DNA from: Poa pratensis
Taxonomy: Eukaryota > Streptophyta > Magnoliopsida > Poales > Poaceae
Direction of reading: 5' to 3'
Length of the DNA: 64,000 nucleotides
Assembly: GCA_947311845.1 (NCBI GenBank)
Contig: CAMZMU010000089.1
Span: 25,817,981 to 25,881,980, forward strand
Shown here: positions 44,001 through 55,059 of the stretch, piece by piece
Position numbering within the stretch: the first letter of the stretch is position 1
How the letters are laid out: each line of letters opens with the position of its first letter
Translations under genes and position numbers: made by a program
Notes under the pieces: generated by a model
Database searches by the model: none
What the model was told of the DNA's origin: nothing
Seen by the model: the letters and a program-made list of their open reading frames with translations, nothing else

Positions 44001-45478
44001 ATTGTCAAAGCAAATAATTCAGTTATGATGACTTACTAATATAAAGTAGTCCCCGAATATCAGTATACGATATTTAAGACCCATCATCCCAAGAATCGGG
44101 GTAAACGACTCAATTATGATCGCCTACTAATACACATTTGCCAATCTGAGGCTAGTATTCATACTAAGACCTGATGTAGCAAGTGCAAGCATATCTCGAA
44201 GGGGCCAGGGGTTTACATAACTCGTACCTCTCTCCCAAAGTAGTCACAGACACACCCATACCGGTGCCACCCTCTTGCTTTCTTTGATTCTACATAATCA
44301 GCTAACTTTTTACTTACCTTTAACATTGGAAGTTCCATGTAAATAAAAAAGAAAAGTGAAAGGAAACTTCCCAAGCGACAACCACACGGTTTGCCAGGAA
44401 TATGACTGCGTGCAGGTGCACTACACTTTTCTCCTTTGAGAAAACGACCTCCTTTACTGAATGCCTGCATGGAGTATATACTGGTGCAAGGTTTCTTTTC
44501 AAGCAAAGGCAAGGATGCCACTAAAAAGAGCAAAAGAGAAAAATTATACGGTCCTTGTCCCCAAGAATTCCAAGTAGGATTGCTTGGCTCGGAAGAATGT
44601 TAGTGAACGTTTTAATAATAATTAGATAAATACAGGAATGGGCCAGTAGTCATACCAGAATTAGGTATTGTTGGCAGATTAGCATGGACAAGATAGTACG
44701 GCAGTGCTATCTTAGTGCTTCAGAGAATCAATTAATGTAATCAGGTGGTGAGCTGGGTCTCACATGCGAAATTATCCTATGATAGCTGGAGATCTATGGA
44801 AGACATCAACAACATAGGAGCAAATGAATAATAATAATGCATTGTGAAGAATGTGGGATAATAATATTATTATTATTATTTCTACATCAAAATAAAAATG
44901 GTTATTTCTAATGGACTATCATTCATATTCATCATCGATTCATCATATCATTCTTGACCTTCACTAATACCATGTGGAAGGGGTGGTTGGCTAGAACAAA
45001 GGATTTATTTCACAGCTTGTTATATCATCATCTAGTCTCACATATGCATCTTTGCAAAGCAATATGACTGAAGCTTTTGATCAATGTTCTCACTATCAGA
45101 AATACTAGCCAGTATCGAAACTTAATCAACACTGAACATAAGTACATCATTAAACACTGATCCACATGTCATGTAAACTTTGTCCGAGATGTGGACCACA
45201 TATACTAGACGGAGGACGATAATTGTCAAGTCCCAACAGATTGGAATGGACCTGGGTTAAAGGACGTTGGAGTACACATTGGAAAGTAGGGTTCCACCTG
45301 CCGTGTTTTTGTCTTCCAATATGTTTTTGCTGTATGATTTGCATAAAAAATGGACTCTTGCGAACGTGTATTTTTACATTGCGTCTTTCTTTTCTCTAAT
45401 CTCTACTATATTTCCTTCTATTTCCGACATTACTTTCTTATCAGCAACGTGCCTGTAATTGTCAGAGGGGCTTGCACC
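41061..45478. other. long gene-poor stretch
   Basis: It holds a short GA repeat (41074-41094), a diverged direct repeat (about 42005-42100 against 42250-42360), and a (TTA)n microsatellite near 44863-44880. No protein family, terminal repeat or RNA gene was recognised. Open frames are short and AT-biased. Confidence 0.5.
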
Positions 45479-45623
45479 TACTCCCTCCGTTCCACAATAT
45501 AAGATGTTTTAGTCTTTCGCCACATTCACATGCACACATATGTATATAGACATGTTTTAGTGTACATGTCCACTATTTTTTGTATGAATCTAGGCAACAT
45601 GTGTAACACATAAAACATCTTAT
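45479..45623. mobile_element. Stowaway MITE cut by the copia insertion
   Basis: It starts TACTCCCTCCGTTCCACAAT and continues 'ataagatgttttag'. Its mirror 'aaaacatcttat' stops at 45623, exactly where the LTR of the copia element begins. The missing last ~20 bases of the MITE would lie beyond the lost 5' LTR. The retrotransposon therefore inserted into this MITE. Confidence 0.7.
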
Positions 45624-46631
45624 TGTTGAATATATAAACAATTTAGCATATGATTTAATTCGTGAAAACAGTAAACAAAACATGACTAGAATAATAAGAA
45701 TTAAACTAATCATGCGATCTACCAGTACAATAGATAAACAGATGCGATCTACCAATGTTGTAGATAAACAGAAGAAATCTACGACATATACTACTAGCAG
45801 AAATTGTAGTAGTAATTCGAACAGAAAGATTAGGAGATCATACAGTGTGGCGGCAGCGGCAGTGGAAGCAGAAGCGGAAGCGTTGGCGTTCGTGTTGTCG
45901 CCCATGTCGTCGATGAAGAGGCTGCCGATATCGGGGAAGAAGTCATCGTTGGGAAGAACTCGAAGCCAGTAGTCGCGCGAGTGCGCTCCCCAAAAACTGA
46001 TCGCCCCTCTCCGTACAGGATCACAAGAGGCGGGGTACCGGAGGCCTACTGTCCCTTCAACCGGTGCACGCCGGAAGACGGGATGGAGAAGACTTGGAAG
46101 ACGGCGGCGCAAAGTTCTAGAACTAGGACGGCGAGCGACCATGTGTTGCGTGTAGGCGGCTAGGGTTCGCTCAGCCAGGATATATAGTGCGGATCTGGTA
46201 GGACGTGGGCGCAGCCGCACGATCAAGTCGGTAACAGCCCCACGATCCAAAAGAATCGGAAACGGCACGCGTCCGTTAATTATCAGTCAATGACTTGTTT
46301 AATTTTCCCGAACAGCAAAAATATAAGCTCGGCTCGGCGAGATTCCCGCAACCCGCGGCGTGTCGTGACGTGACGAGACGAGTGAGCGGCCGCGGAGGAG
46401 GAGGAGGAGTGCACGGGAGAGAGCCTTCTGTTCACTCAAGCACACCAAGTGTCTCAAACACTCCACCTTATAAGGTGATGTTTGTCTCCTCCAACTAGCA
46501 ATGTGGGACTAAAGTTTAGTCTCCAACCAGCCATATAAATGGGCCATGAGATTTTAGAAATTTTAGTTGGGCCATGTGAAAAAGCTATGATTTAATTTGG
46601 GCCATGGGCAAAGGCCCATAAAATTCCAACA
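45624..46631 (-). repeat. 3' LTR of the copia element
   Basis: About 1,008 bp. On the minus strand it starts TGTTGGAATTTTATGGGCC and ends ..TTCAACA, with short TGTTG/CAACA inverted ends. A TATA box (minus strand CTATATA, 46180-46187) lies in the middle, as expected for a U3 promoter. A 230-codon open frame overlapping it looks like chance. Confidence 0.85.
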
Positions 46632-46645
46632 ATCCCCCACAAAGT
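46632..46645 (-). other. polypurine tract of the copia element
   Basis: On the minus strand 'actttgtgggggat' directly precedes the LTR start TGTTGG, in the position of the plus-strand primer. Confidence 0.75.
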
Positions 46646-47189
46646 CTCATTGGCACACATTTCATCATTCAGTTCCAAAACATTGTTTTGTATACCGGTG
46701 ATTAGTGGAGACTGTTAAGTTTAACTTCCACTTAGAAACTTATGCTACACTAGATCACAACTTGGATAGTGGACTATGCCTTGAACTACAAGTTTGCTAC
46801 AAACTAGTTTCACACAAGCCCTTGACCGATACTGGGCTGCCGCAAGGCTTCCCCGCGGGTGGAGTTTATGCGTCATACTCCAAGACCTTTCATGAGTTTA
46901 CTAGAGAGCACCCAACTCTCATAGACTACGACGTTTAATAGTCAGACTCATATAGGTATATTTCTCAAGAGATGCTCTGCAGGATAACATCTCCGCTTAT
47001 AAAAGTAAGCCGCTTGGAACACATTAAGATAAATCTCAACCTGCCATGAAGATCAGGAGAGTATTGCATCTTCACGGAGTGGGAAAAATAATGTAGGGAT
47101 ACTCTCCTCCCAGCTGACCAACAGCTTGTCACCCACTTCTAATTCACGGGATCTCCGATCACATAGAGTGGTTTACCACTGTGGACAAC

Positions 47190-50100
47190 TCATACCGTGG
47201 GTCTCAAACCCATCTCCCTCGATGCACTATCTATCACATTACGTGATAAACCCTTTGTGAAGGGATCTGCCAAATTCTTAGACGTTTGGATATAATCCAA
47301 CGCAATAACTCTGGAGTTCTTCAATTTTCTGACAGATTTCAATCTCCTCTTCACATGCCTTGATGACTTCAAATTATCCTTAGAACTTTTAATCTTAACT
47401 ATCACAGTTTGATTATCACAGTTCATAAGGATAGCGGGTATTGGTTTTTCAACCACAGGTAAGTCCATCAAGAACACACGAAGCCACTCTGCTTCAATAG
47501 TGGATGTGTCTAACGCTGTGAGTTCTGCTTCCGTAGTTGACCTCGTTAAAATGGTTTGCTTGCAAGACTTCCAGGAAACAGCGCCACCACCGAGTGTAAA
47601 CACGTAACCACTCGTGACCTTAATCTCATCAGCATCAGATATCCAGTTTGAATCACTATAACCCTCCAGTACCATCGGATACCCAGAGAAGTGAATTCCA
47701 TAGCTCGCAGTGCCTTTTAAATAAAGCATAACTCTCTCAAGAGAATGCCAATGATCATCTCCCGGATTAGAGCCAATAATCTGAGAATATCTCAGCTGAT
47801 CTCTAGCACTCTGTTGATTCTTTCGAAGCAACGCACTAGGATCATATGGTGTCGGAGAAGGCTTGCAGTCGTCATACCCGAAGCGACTCAAGACATTTTC
47901 CACATAGTGAGACTGAAGAAGTGTAATCCCACCATTACCATCTCTCAGTAGCTTGATGTTCAAGATAACATCAACCACTCCTAGATCCTTCATCTCAAAA
48001 CAACGAGATAAGAAATCCTTAACCTCCTTAATCAATTCAAGGTTGGTTCCAAAGATCAGTATGTCATCGACATACAGACAGAGAATAACTCACTCGCCCC
48101 CACCATGGCGATAGTACACACACTTGTCAGATTCGTTTACAACGAAACCTGCAGCAGTTAAACTTCTTTCAAACTTTTCATGCCATTGCTTAGGAGCTTG
48201 CTTCAGGCCATATAAAGACTTCAACAACTTGCACACCTTTGCTTCTTGACCAGGTAGTACAAAACCATAGGGCTGATCCATGTAAATTTCCTCGTCTAAC
48301 TCTCCATTTAGGAAAGTTGTCTTAACATTCATTTGATGAACGAGAAGACCATGCGAGGCAGCCAACGAAAGTAGCACACAAATCGTGGCCAGTCTAGACA
48401 CAGGTGAGTAAGTATCAAAGAAGTCTTCACCTTTTTCTGGGTATAACCCTTGGCCACAAGCCGCGCCTTGTACTTCTCAATAGTACCATCAGGCCTAAGC
48501 TTTTTCTTGAACACCCACTTACATTCTACAGGTTTACACCCATAAGGACGATCAGTGACTTCCCAGGTTCCATTAGCCAAGATGGAATCCATCTCGCTAC
48601 GGACAGCTTCCTTCCAGTAGTCAGCATCAAGAGATGCATAGGCTTCTGAAATGGTACTGGGTGTGTCATCCACAAGGTACACAATGAAATCATCACCAAA
48701 GGGCTTTGCAGTCCTCTGTCTCTTGCTCCTAACAGGAACTTCATTGTCATCCTCCACAGGATTATCAGTGTGTTCTATCGAAATGGTAGGATCAGGAATA
48801 TCAACCAATTCCTGACTAGATGTATTAGGTATCTACTGATTTGATGAGCTAGGCATATCCTTCATCGGAAAGATTTACTCAAAGAAAGTCGCATCTTTCG
48901 ACTCCATAATCGTACCAACGTTAACGTCGGATACAATCCACGGTTTTTGGTCCTAACTTGCGCTTCTTGGGGATTGGTATATTGACTTTCGCCAAACAAC
49001 CCCAAGTACGTAAGTAAGAGAGTCTCGTATTTTTCCTTTCCCATTCCTCAAATGGAGAAACGGTTTTCTTCTTTGTGGGAACTCGGTTTAGGATATGACA
49101 AGCTGTCAATAGAGCCTCCCCCCACCATGCCTTAGAGAGACCCGAAGTGTCTAAAATGGCGTTAACCAAATCAGTCAGAGTTCGGTTCTTTCTTTCGGCC
49201 ACCCCATTTGACTGAGGCGAGTAGGGAGGCGTCCTCTCATGAATTATATCATGTTCCGCACAAAAAGAATCAAACTCATTGGAAAGATACTCTCTACAAC
49301 GATCAGACCTTAACCGTTTAATTTTCCGATCAAGTTGGTTCTCTGCCTCAGCTTTATAGATTTTAAACTAGTTTAAGGCTTCATCTTTTGATTTCAGAAG
49401 ATACACATAACAATATCTAGTGGAGTCATCAATAAGCGTCATGAAATATTTCTTTCCGCCTTTTGTCAACACGCCATTTATCTCACAGAGATCCGAATGT
49501 ATAAGTTCCAGCGGTGCCAAGTCTCTTGCCTCCGCAGTCTTATGGGACGTGCGAGGTTGTTTAGCTTGCACACACACTTGACACTTGGAACCTTTGCCAG
49601 TAGTGAATTTTGGAATTAAATCCAAACTAGCTAGCCACGTCATGCAACCAAAGTTAATATGACAAAGTCATGAATGCCAAATATTGGATTCAATCTCATG
49701 ACAAATATGATTAATAAATTTAGTGCAAAAATCTGACAAAGATAGGCGGAACAAGCCTCCGCACTCATGACCTTTTCCAACAAATTGTCCATACTTAGAT
49801 ATTACAACTTTATTGGACTCGAAAACCAACTTATAACCATCTCGACATAGAAGAGATCCGCTGACGAGATTTTTATTGATGGAGGGCACATGATGCACGT
49901 TCTTCAAGCGCACGATCTTCCCCGAAGTAAACTTCAGATCGACCGTGCCAACACCACGAACAGAAGCATGTGAACCGTTTCCCATCAGCACGGGAGAAGT
50001 CCCTGTGAACTGGTAAGAAGAAAACATAGAAGCATCAGCACAAACATGTACATTGGCACCAGTGTCAATCAACCATTCAGGAGAATGACAAACTGAAAGG

Positions 50101-50789
50101 ATAGTAGGAAATATACCGTATCCAGAATCCTTCATCTCAGTGTCGCCAATGACAACATTGACAGTCTTGCCGTTGTTGTCCAGTTCGCGCAGCTCATGGC
50201 GGTTGGGACAGCGAGGTGCCCAGTGAGTTGGATCACCGCAAACATGGCATGATCCCTTCCTCGGCTTATTGTTGTTCTTCTTGAAGTTGGTAGGCTGTTT
50301 TGTCTTGTGCCTATCATCAGACTTGCATTTACCCTCAGATTTGCCCTTGTTATATTTGGTCTTGTGGGACTACTGGAAATTTTTCTTCTGTACCATGTGG
50401 GCACTAGAACCAGCCTCAGCAACTCGAGTACGAGTGTCCTTTGCTCTCGTCTTCTCTTCCACGTCAAGAGACCCAATAAGATCCGAAACGGAAAACTCTT
50501 ACCTCTTGTGTTTCAGAGCAGTAGCAAAGTTGCTCCATGAAGATGGAAGCTTAGCGATAATGCCACCGGCAACAAACTTGTCCGGCAGGTTACACTTAAA
50601 ATGCTCAAGTTCTTTTGCGAGTGACTGTATCTCATGAGCCTGTTGTATAACAGAGCGCTCATCAGTCATCTTGTAATCATAGAATTGTTCCATGACGTAC
50701 AACTCACTGCCAGCGTTCGAGGCCCCAAATTTGGCCTCGAGCGCATCCCACATATCATTGCCGTTATCAAACGACACGTACGAGTCCAC
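47190..50789 (-). pseudogene. copia gag-pol remnant (gag, protease, integrase, RT, RNase H)
   Basis: Pieces on the minus strand: gag from 50789 (WDALEAKFGAS), a CCHC knuckle CHVCGDPTHWAPRC near 50230-50270, protease with WLIDTGA near 50070, integrase from 49640 (HSDLCEI and NGVAERKNRTL), reverse transcriptase 48808-48090 and on (VFKKKLRPDGT, YGLKQAPKQWHEKF, LYVDD near 48075), and RNase H ending at 47190 (LADPFTKGL). In-frame stops occur near 50370, 49666, 49366 and 48092. There is a frameshift near 48420 and a small internal deletion between SQIIGS and NPGDDHW near 47760. The second integrase Asp region is altered (RSDRCREY). It cannot produce a working polyprotein. Confidence 0.88.
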
Positions 50790-50797
50790 AATGGAGC

Positions 50798-53587
50798 AGT
50801 AGCTATGTTTTTTTATTTTTCATCTAATATGAAAACAAAAATTAAAATATTTTTTTTGGAGCCGTCGGCATAGCCTAAAAATAAAAAAATATTTTTTTTT
50901 AATAAATATTTTGGAAACCTATGCCGACGGTTTTGCCATCGACACAGCTATGTTTTTTTCCTATTTTTCATCTAATATGGAAAAATTCATATCTTTAAAT
51001 CCGTAAATCGAAATTTAATAAATAAAATGTCTAAATCGATTAGAAAAATGAGAGGAATCCAAATATAACATCCATATCATCTTTTTCATCATGTATATGA
51101 CTTTTTGCAACATGTTTTTGGTACTTGCTTAATAAAAAAGTCATTTTTGGCACTTAAAAAATGATATTTATAATAATATTTTAAAAATTGTTTTTGGCAA
51201 CAATGTTTGCCATACAAAGACACACCTATGTGTCAAATATGGGCACATTATCACAAACTATGGCACGGGGATGATCATAATTTGGTCATTTGACTCGAAA
51301 CTTATACATGTTTATAGATGATTGACCTTTTTGTGAAGAAGTTTTTTGTAAACTTTGTCAAAACTCAAGTTTATCATTTATCCTAGCAACTAGTACACAT
51401 AAAGGTACTTCATGCCAAAAGATTTTATTTTTTGACTACTATTTCACTTTCTTTTATTTTGTTGAAAAAAGGTCAAAATGACCACCGTGCCTATTCATTA
51501 AAAGGGTTGCATTTTTCAAAACTATCAACGATTCTATGATATAACCACTACTGGTGTATCTTAAAATGAATTTTGTTAAAATTTCAGAGCAAACTATCAC
51601 ACACTTGTAGTTCAAAATTCAATTACTTTCGAAAAATAGGCATAAAGTTATTTAAATAGGCGAAATTAGATAAAAACCGAGAAAATTCCTAATATTGTTG
51701 GATTGTCCATAAAATATGGTCTACTTTGTGCGATAATTGGATGGGTGCCATTTTTCACCATATTTTTTGTACTTGCTTCACAAAAAATGTCATTTTTTAC
51801 AATAAAAAAATAAAAAATGATATTTATAAAACTAGTTTGAAAAACTCAGTTCTGCAACATTGTTTGTCATACCAAGATACACCTATGTGTCAAATATGGG
51901 CACATTATCACAAACTATGGCTCAGGGATAACCATAACTTGGTCATTTGACTCGAAACTTATACATGTTTATAGATGATTGACTTTTTTGTGAAGAAGTT
52001 TTTTGTAAATTTTGTCAAAACTCAAGTTTATAATTTATCGTAGCAACTAGTACATATTAAAGTACTCCATACCAAAGGATTTCATTTTTAGACTATTTTT
52101 CACTTTCTTTTATTTTGTTGAAAAAACAGTCAAAATGACCACCGTGCCTATTCATCAAAAGGGGTTGCATTTTTCAAAACTATCAATGGTTCAGTGATAT
52201 AACCACTACTAGCGTATCTTAAAATGAAGTTTTTTAAAATTCCAGAGCAAAATATCACACACTTGTAGTTCAAAATTCGATTACTTTCAGAAAATAGGCA
52301 TAAATTCATTTAAATAGGCGAAATTAGATAAAAACAGAGAAAAATCCTAATATTGCTGGATTGTCCATACAATATGGTCTACTCTGTGTGATAATTGGAT
52401 GGGTGCAATTTTCCACCATATTTTTTGTATTTGCTTCACAAACATGTCATTTTTACAATTAAAAAAATGATATTTATATATATAATTTAAAAAATCTCAG
52501 TTCTGCAACATTGTTTGTCATACCAAGATACATCTATGTGTCAAATATGGGCACATTATCACAAACTATGGCACGAGAATGACCATAACTTGGTTATTTG
52601 ACCCGAAACTAATACATGTTTATAGATGATTGACGTTTTTGTGAAGAAGTTTTTGTAAACTTTATCAAAACTCAAGTTTATAATTTATGCTAGCAACTAG
52701 TACACATAAAAGTACTCCATGCCAAAGGATTTTATTTTTTGACTATTTTTTCACATAAAATTCAATTACTTTCGGAAAATAGGCATAAAGTCATTTTTCT
52801 AAAATATGTTGCAAAAAGTTATATACATGATGAAAAAGATGATATGGATGTCATATTTGAATTCCTCTCATTTTTCTAATCGATTTAGACATTTTATTTG
52901 TTAAATTTTGATTTACGAATTTAAAGATATGAATTATTCCATATTAAATGTAAAAAAGAAAAAAAGGTTGAAAATATGATTTAAAGATATGAGTTATTCA
53001 AATATTATTATTACATAATCATTGTTATTTATTCAACTAAATTTTCAAAATTTAAACAATAAAAAGTGTATCATCATGACTCAGGGGTTAATATGGTTGA
53101 TAAAATACTAATATCAGTAAGTTCTAACATCTCATCTAGAAGCTAATTTGGAAGGAACTCAAAAGTTAAGCGTGTTTGGGCTGGAACAATTTGAGGATGG
53201 GTGACCGAACGGAAAGTTTGACCGGGGTAAGTACTTTGACCTTAGATTGTGTGTAATATGTAATTAGAGATAATGTGTGTGTCTAATTGGGAAATTTCGA
53301 AATAAATTTTTTTTTGAAAATTTCAATGTAAAATAAAAATAAATAAATTTGGAAAAAATAATTTTGGAAACCTATGCCGACGGTTTTGCCGTCGGCACAG
53401 CGTACAAAATAAAAAATTATTATTTTTTTAATAAATTTTTTGGAAAAAATAAGCCATCGGCACAGCCTATGCCGACGGCTTTCTAGGCTGTGCCTACGGA
53501 CACCTACGCCGACGGACCTATGCCGACGGCTTTCAGGGCTATGCCGACGGCAAAAGGCTGTCGGCATAGGTCTTCATTCCTGTAGTC
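50798..53587. mobile_element. CACTA derivative with GCCGACGG subterminal repeats, left end missing
   Basis: The right end reads 'cattcctgtagtc' at about 53575-53587, one base off the expected CATTCCTGTAGTG. Near it are about six copies of 'tatgccgacggc' and 'gccgtcggcata' (53370-53570), with two more near 50863 and 50930. The core is a ~650-bp tandem array flanked by a ~150-bp inverted repeat (about 50975-51118 against 52798-52950). There is no transposase. The left terminus is lost at the copia junction. Confidence 0.8.
51110..52790. repeat. ~650-bp tandem repeat inside the CACTA derivative
   Basis: Three units, the last shortened. The marker 'tatgtgtcaaatatgggcac' is found at about 51230, 51886 and 52537, i.e. 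at steps of 656 and 651. The units are AT-rich and differ by scattered changes. Confidence 0.85.
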
Positions 53588-53601
53588 CTGGTAGAGACGG
53601 C

Positions 53602-54437
53602 GGCAGATATATTGACACTTGGGACGGAGGAGAAATGAAGCAAGGACGATGGCGAAGGCAGAATTCCATTTGTGTAATGCTGCTAGTAGTAGAATTTAAC
53701 GCGTGTCACCGTCACCCTTTTCTCGCGGGGTTTTGCAGTGCGGGAGACGTTAGTTGGTGGTGGTGCTTGTCGGCTTATGGTTGGAGCTCCCCGGACAGTT
53801 ACATTGCTTGCACACTCACTAGCTCCACTGATTGTTATTTCTCGGGGAAAAAAGCCCAACTATAGAAAATACATATACTTTGCCCTGTTGGCGCATGAAT
53901 CACGATAGATAGATAGATGTAATGTACCGCACCATCCCTTCCCACGGCTAGCTAATGGTGATTTATTTATTTAGACCGGTTTAATTAATTAATTAATTAA
54001 GCCACACTGATTGCAAACATAACACAGATCGAGTTGCAGAATACAGGTAGTAGCCCTCTAGCTTGCTTGGTGCACGTCGCATGACCGAAAATGCTTTGAA
54101 ACGGGTAGCAGCACAGGAAATAATACATGTTGTCTTTTTTTCAAAGAGAAACACATGCTGTCGCTGGACATGCGCATCACGTTTACTCCATCCTGCCCTT
54201 GTTTAAAGCCATTTTCGGCTCCGCGCTGCGTTTGCGCCATGATTTTAAAGTGTCTGCTCGCGCTAGCTCGTGGGTACTTTCTTGCGCCGTACGTAGAGGC
54301 GAGGTCAACTGGACTGTACAGCTCGACAAGGGATGATGATTGATTATTCAGCATGAACTTTTGTCCCTACACGTTCATTCAGTTTTCTTCACCTAGTAAC
54401 AAACAAGTGAGAAGGCCAAGCCAGCCGTTTAATCTCA
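53602..54437 (+). repeat. duplicated block, copy 1 (interrupted at its right end)
   Basis: Nearly identical to 59261-60328 but lacking about 230 internal bases (corresponding to 59829-60051) and two short pieces, and with a 26-base extra stretch at 54394-54419. Nothing coding is recognised. In copy 2 it leads into a TATA-bearing sequence (CTCATATATACC), so the block looks like a gene promoter. It ends at '..tctca' where a probable Helitron begins. Confidence 0.88.
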
Positions 54438-54475
54438 CTAGTAATATTGCACGTGCATTGCACGTATTTTTAATA
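54438..54475 (-). mobile_element. probable Helitron 3' end
   Basis: On the minus strand the sequence ends ..ACGTGCAATGCACGTGCAATATTACTAG, followed by host T. The hairpin ACGTGC-AAT-GCACGT about eleven bases before a terminal CTAG is the classic Helitron 3' signature, and insertion is between A and T. Copy 2 of the duplicated block (60328/60329) shows the same site unoccupied ('tctca|tatata'). The 5' end of the Helitron was not found. Confidence 0.6.
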
Positions 54476-55059
54476 TATCCCGATTTACATATTCCATTTT
54501 CTCCTTCAATATATTTAGAACAGTAAATTTTATGAATCCCTGTCAACAAAAATAGATTAAGTAAAATTATCAACCATACATGTTCTATGGTTGAAAAAAT
54601 AAATAGTCCATAATCCCAGTTGATTTAAGTTCATCATGGACAAAAATTAAAAATCATAATTGGATAGAAATCTTGCGCATAGAATACATAGCTAACTACT
54701 CCATTATATGAAAATTTTGACCACACCATCATTGTCTAACAATAGTGCAACCAAATTGTCGTCCTAAATGGAAAAAAACAGGCATAATCAGACTTAGGTA
54801 CCTGACTATTTTCAGACCCACTCAATCATGCATATAAATTACGATAATATTTTTCATTCATATCTTATCCAGCAGAAAACTTCAGATAATCGAAGGGTTG
54901 AAAAAATAATTCAAAATTCACATTGTCATACAAAAATTAGAAATATTATTCAAGATTCATAGTAATTCGAGTTGCTGCATGTCATACTCAAATAGCCTCC
55001 AAATATTGTCGCTATATAGGTTTATGTTGTACTACTTACAAGCAAGTACGCAACCAAGC

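Larger units (their letters stand above)
45624..50797 (-). mobile_element. Ty1/copia LTR retrotransposon, 5'-truncated
   Basis: The order on the minus strand is partial gag, protease, integrase, reverse transcriptase, RNase H, polypurine tract and 3' LTR, the copia order. The 5' LTR, primer site and start of gag are missing; at about 50797 the sequence changes abruptly into CACTA-derived DNA. Copies with a single LTR and a sharp internal junction arise by deletion or by a second insertion followed by loss. Confidence 0.9.

Noticed and set aside
45573..46268. A 231-codon open frame on the minus strand at 46 kb
   Set aside because: It lies almost wholly in the copia LTR, starts upstream of the LTR TATA box and runs out of the LTR end. 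It is not a gene.
53602..54437. Duplicated blocks at 53.6 and 59.3 kb as LTRs of one retrotransposon
   Set aside because: They lack TG..CA ends, a primer site and a polypurine tract, and the DNA between them has no gag or pol.
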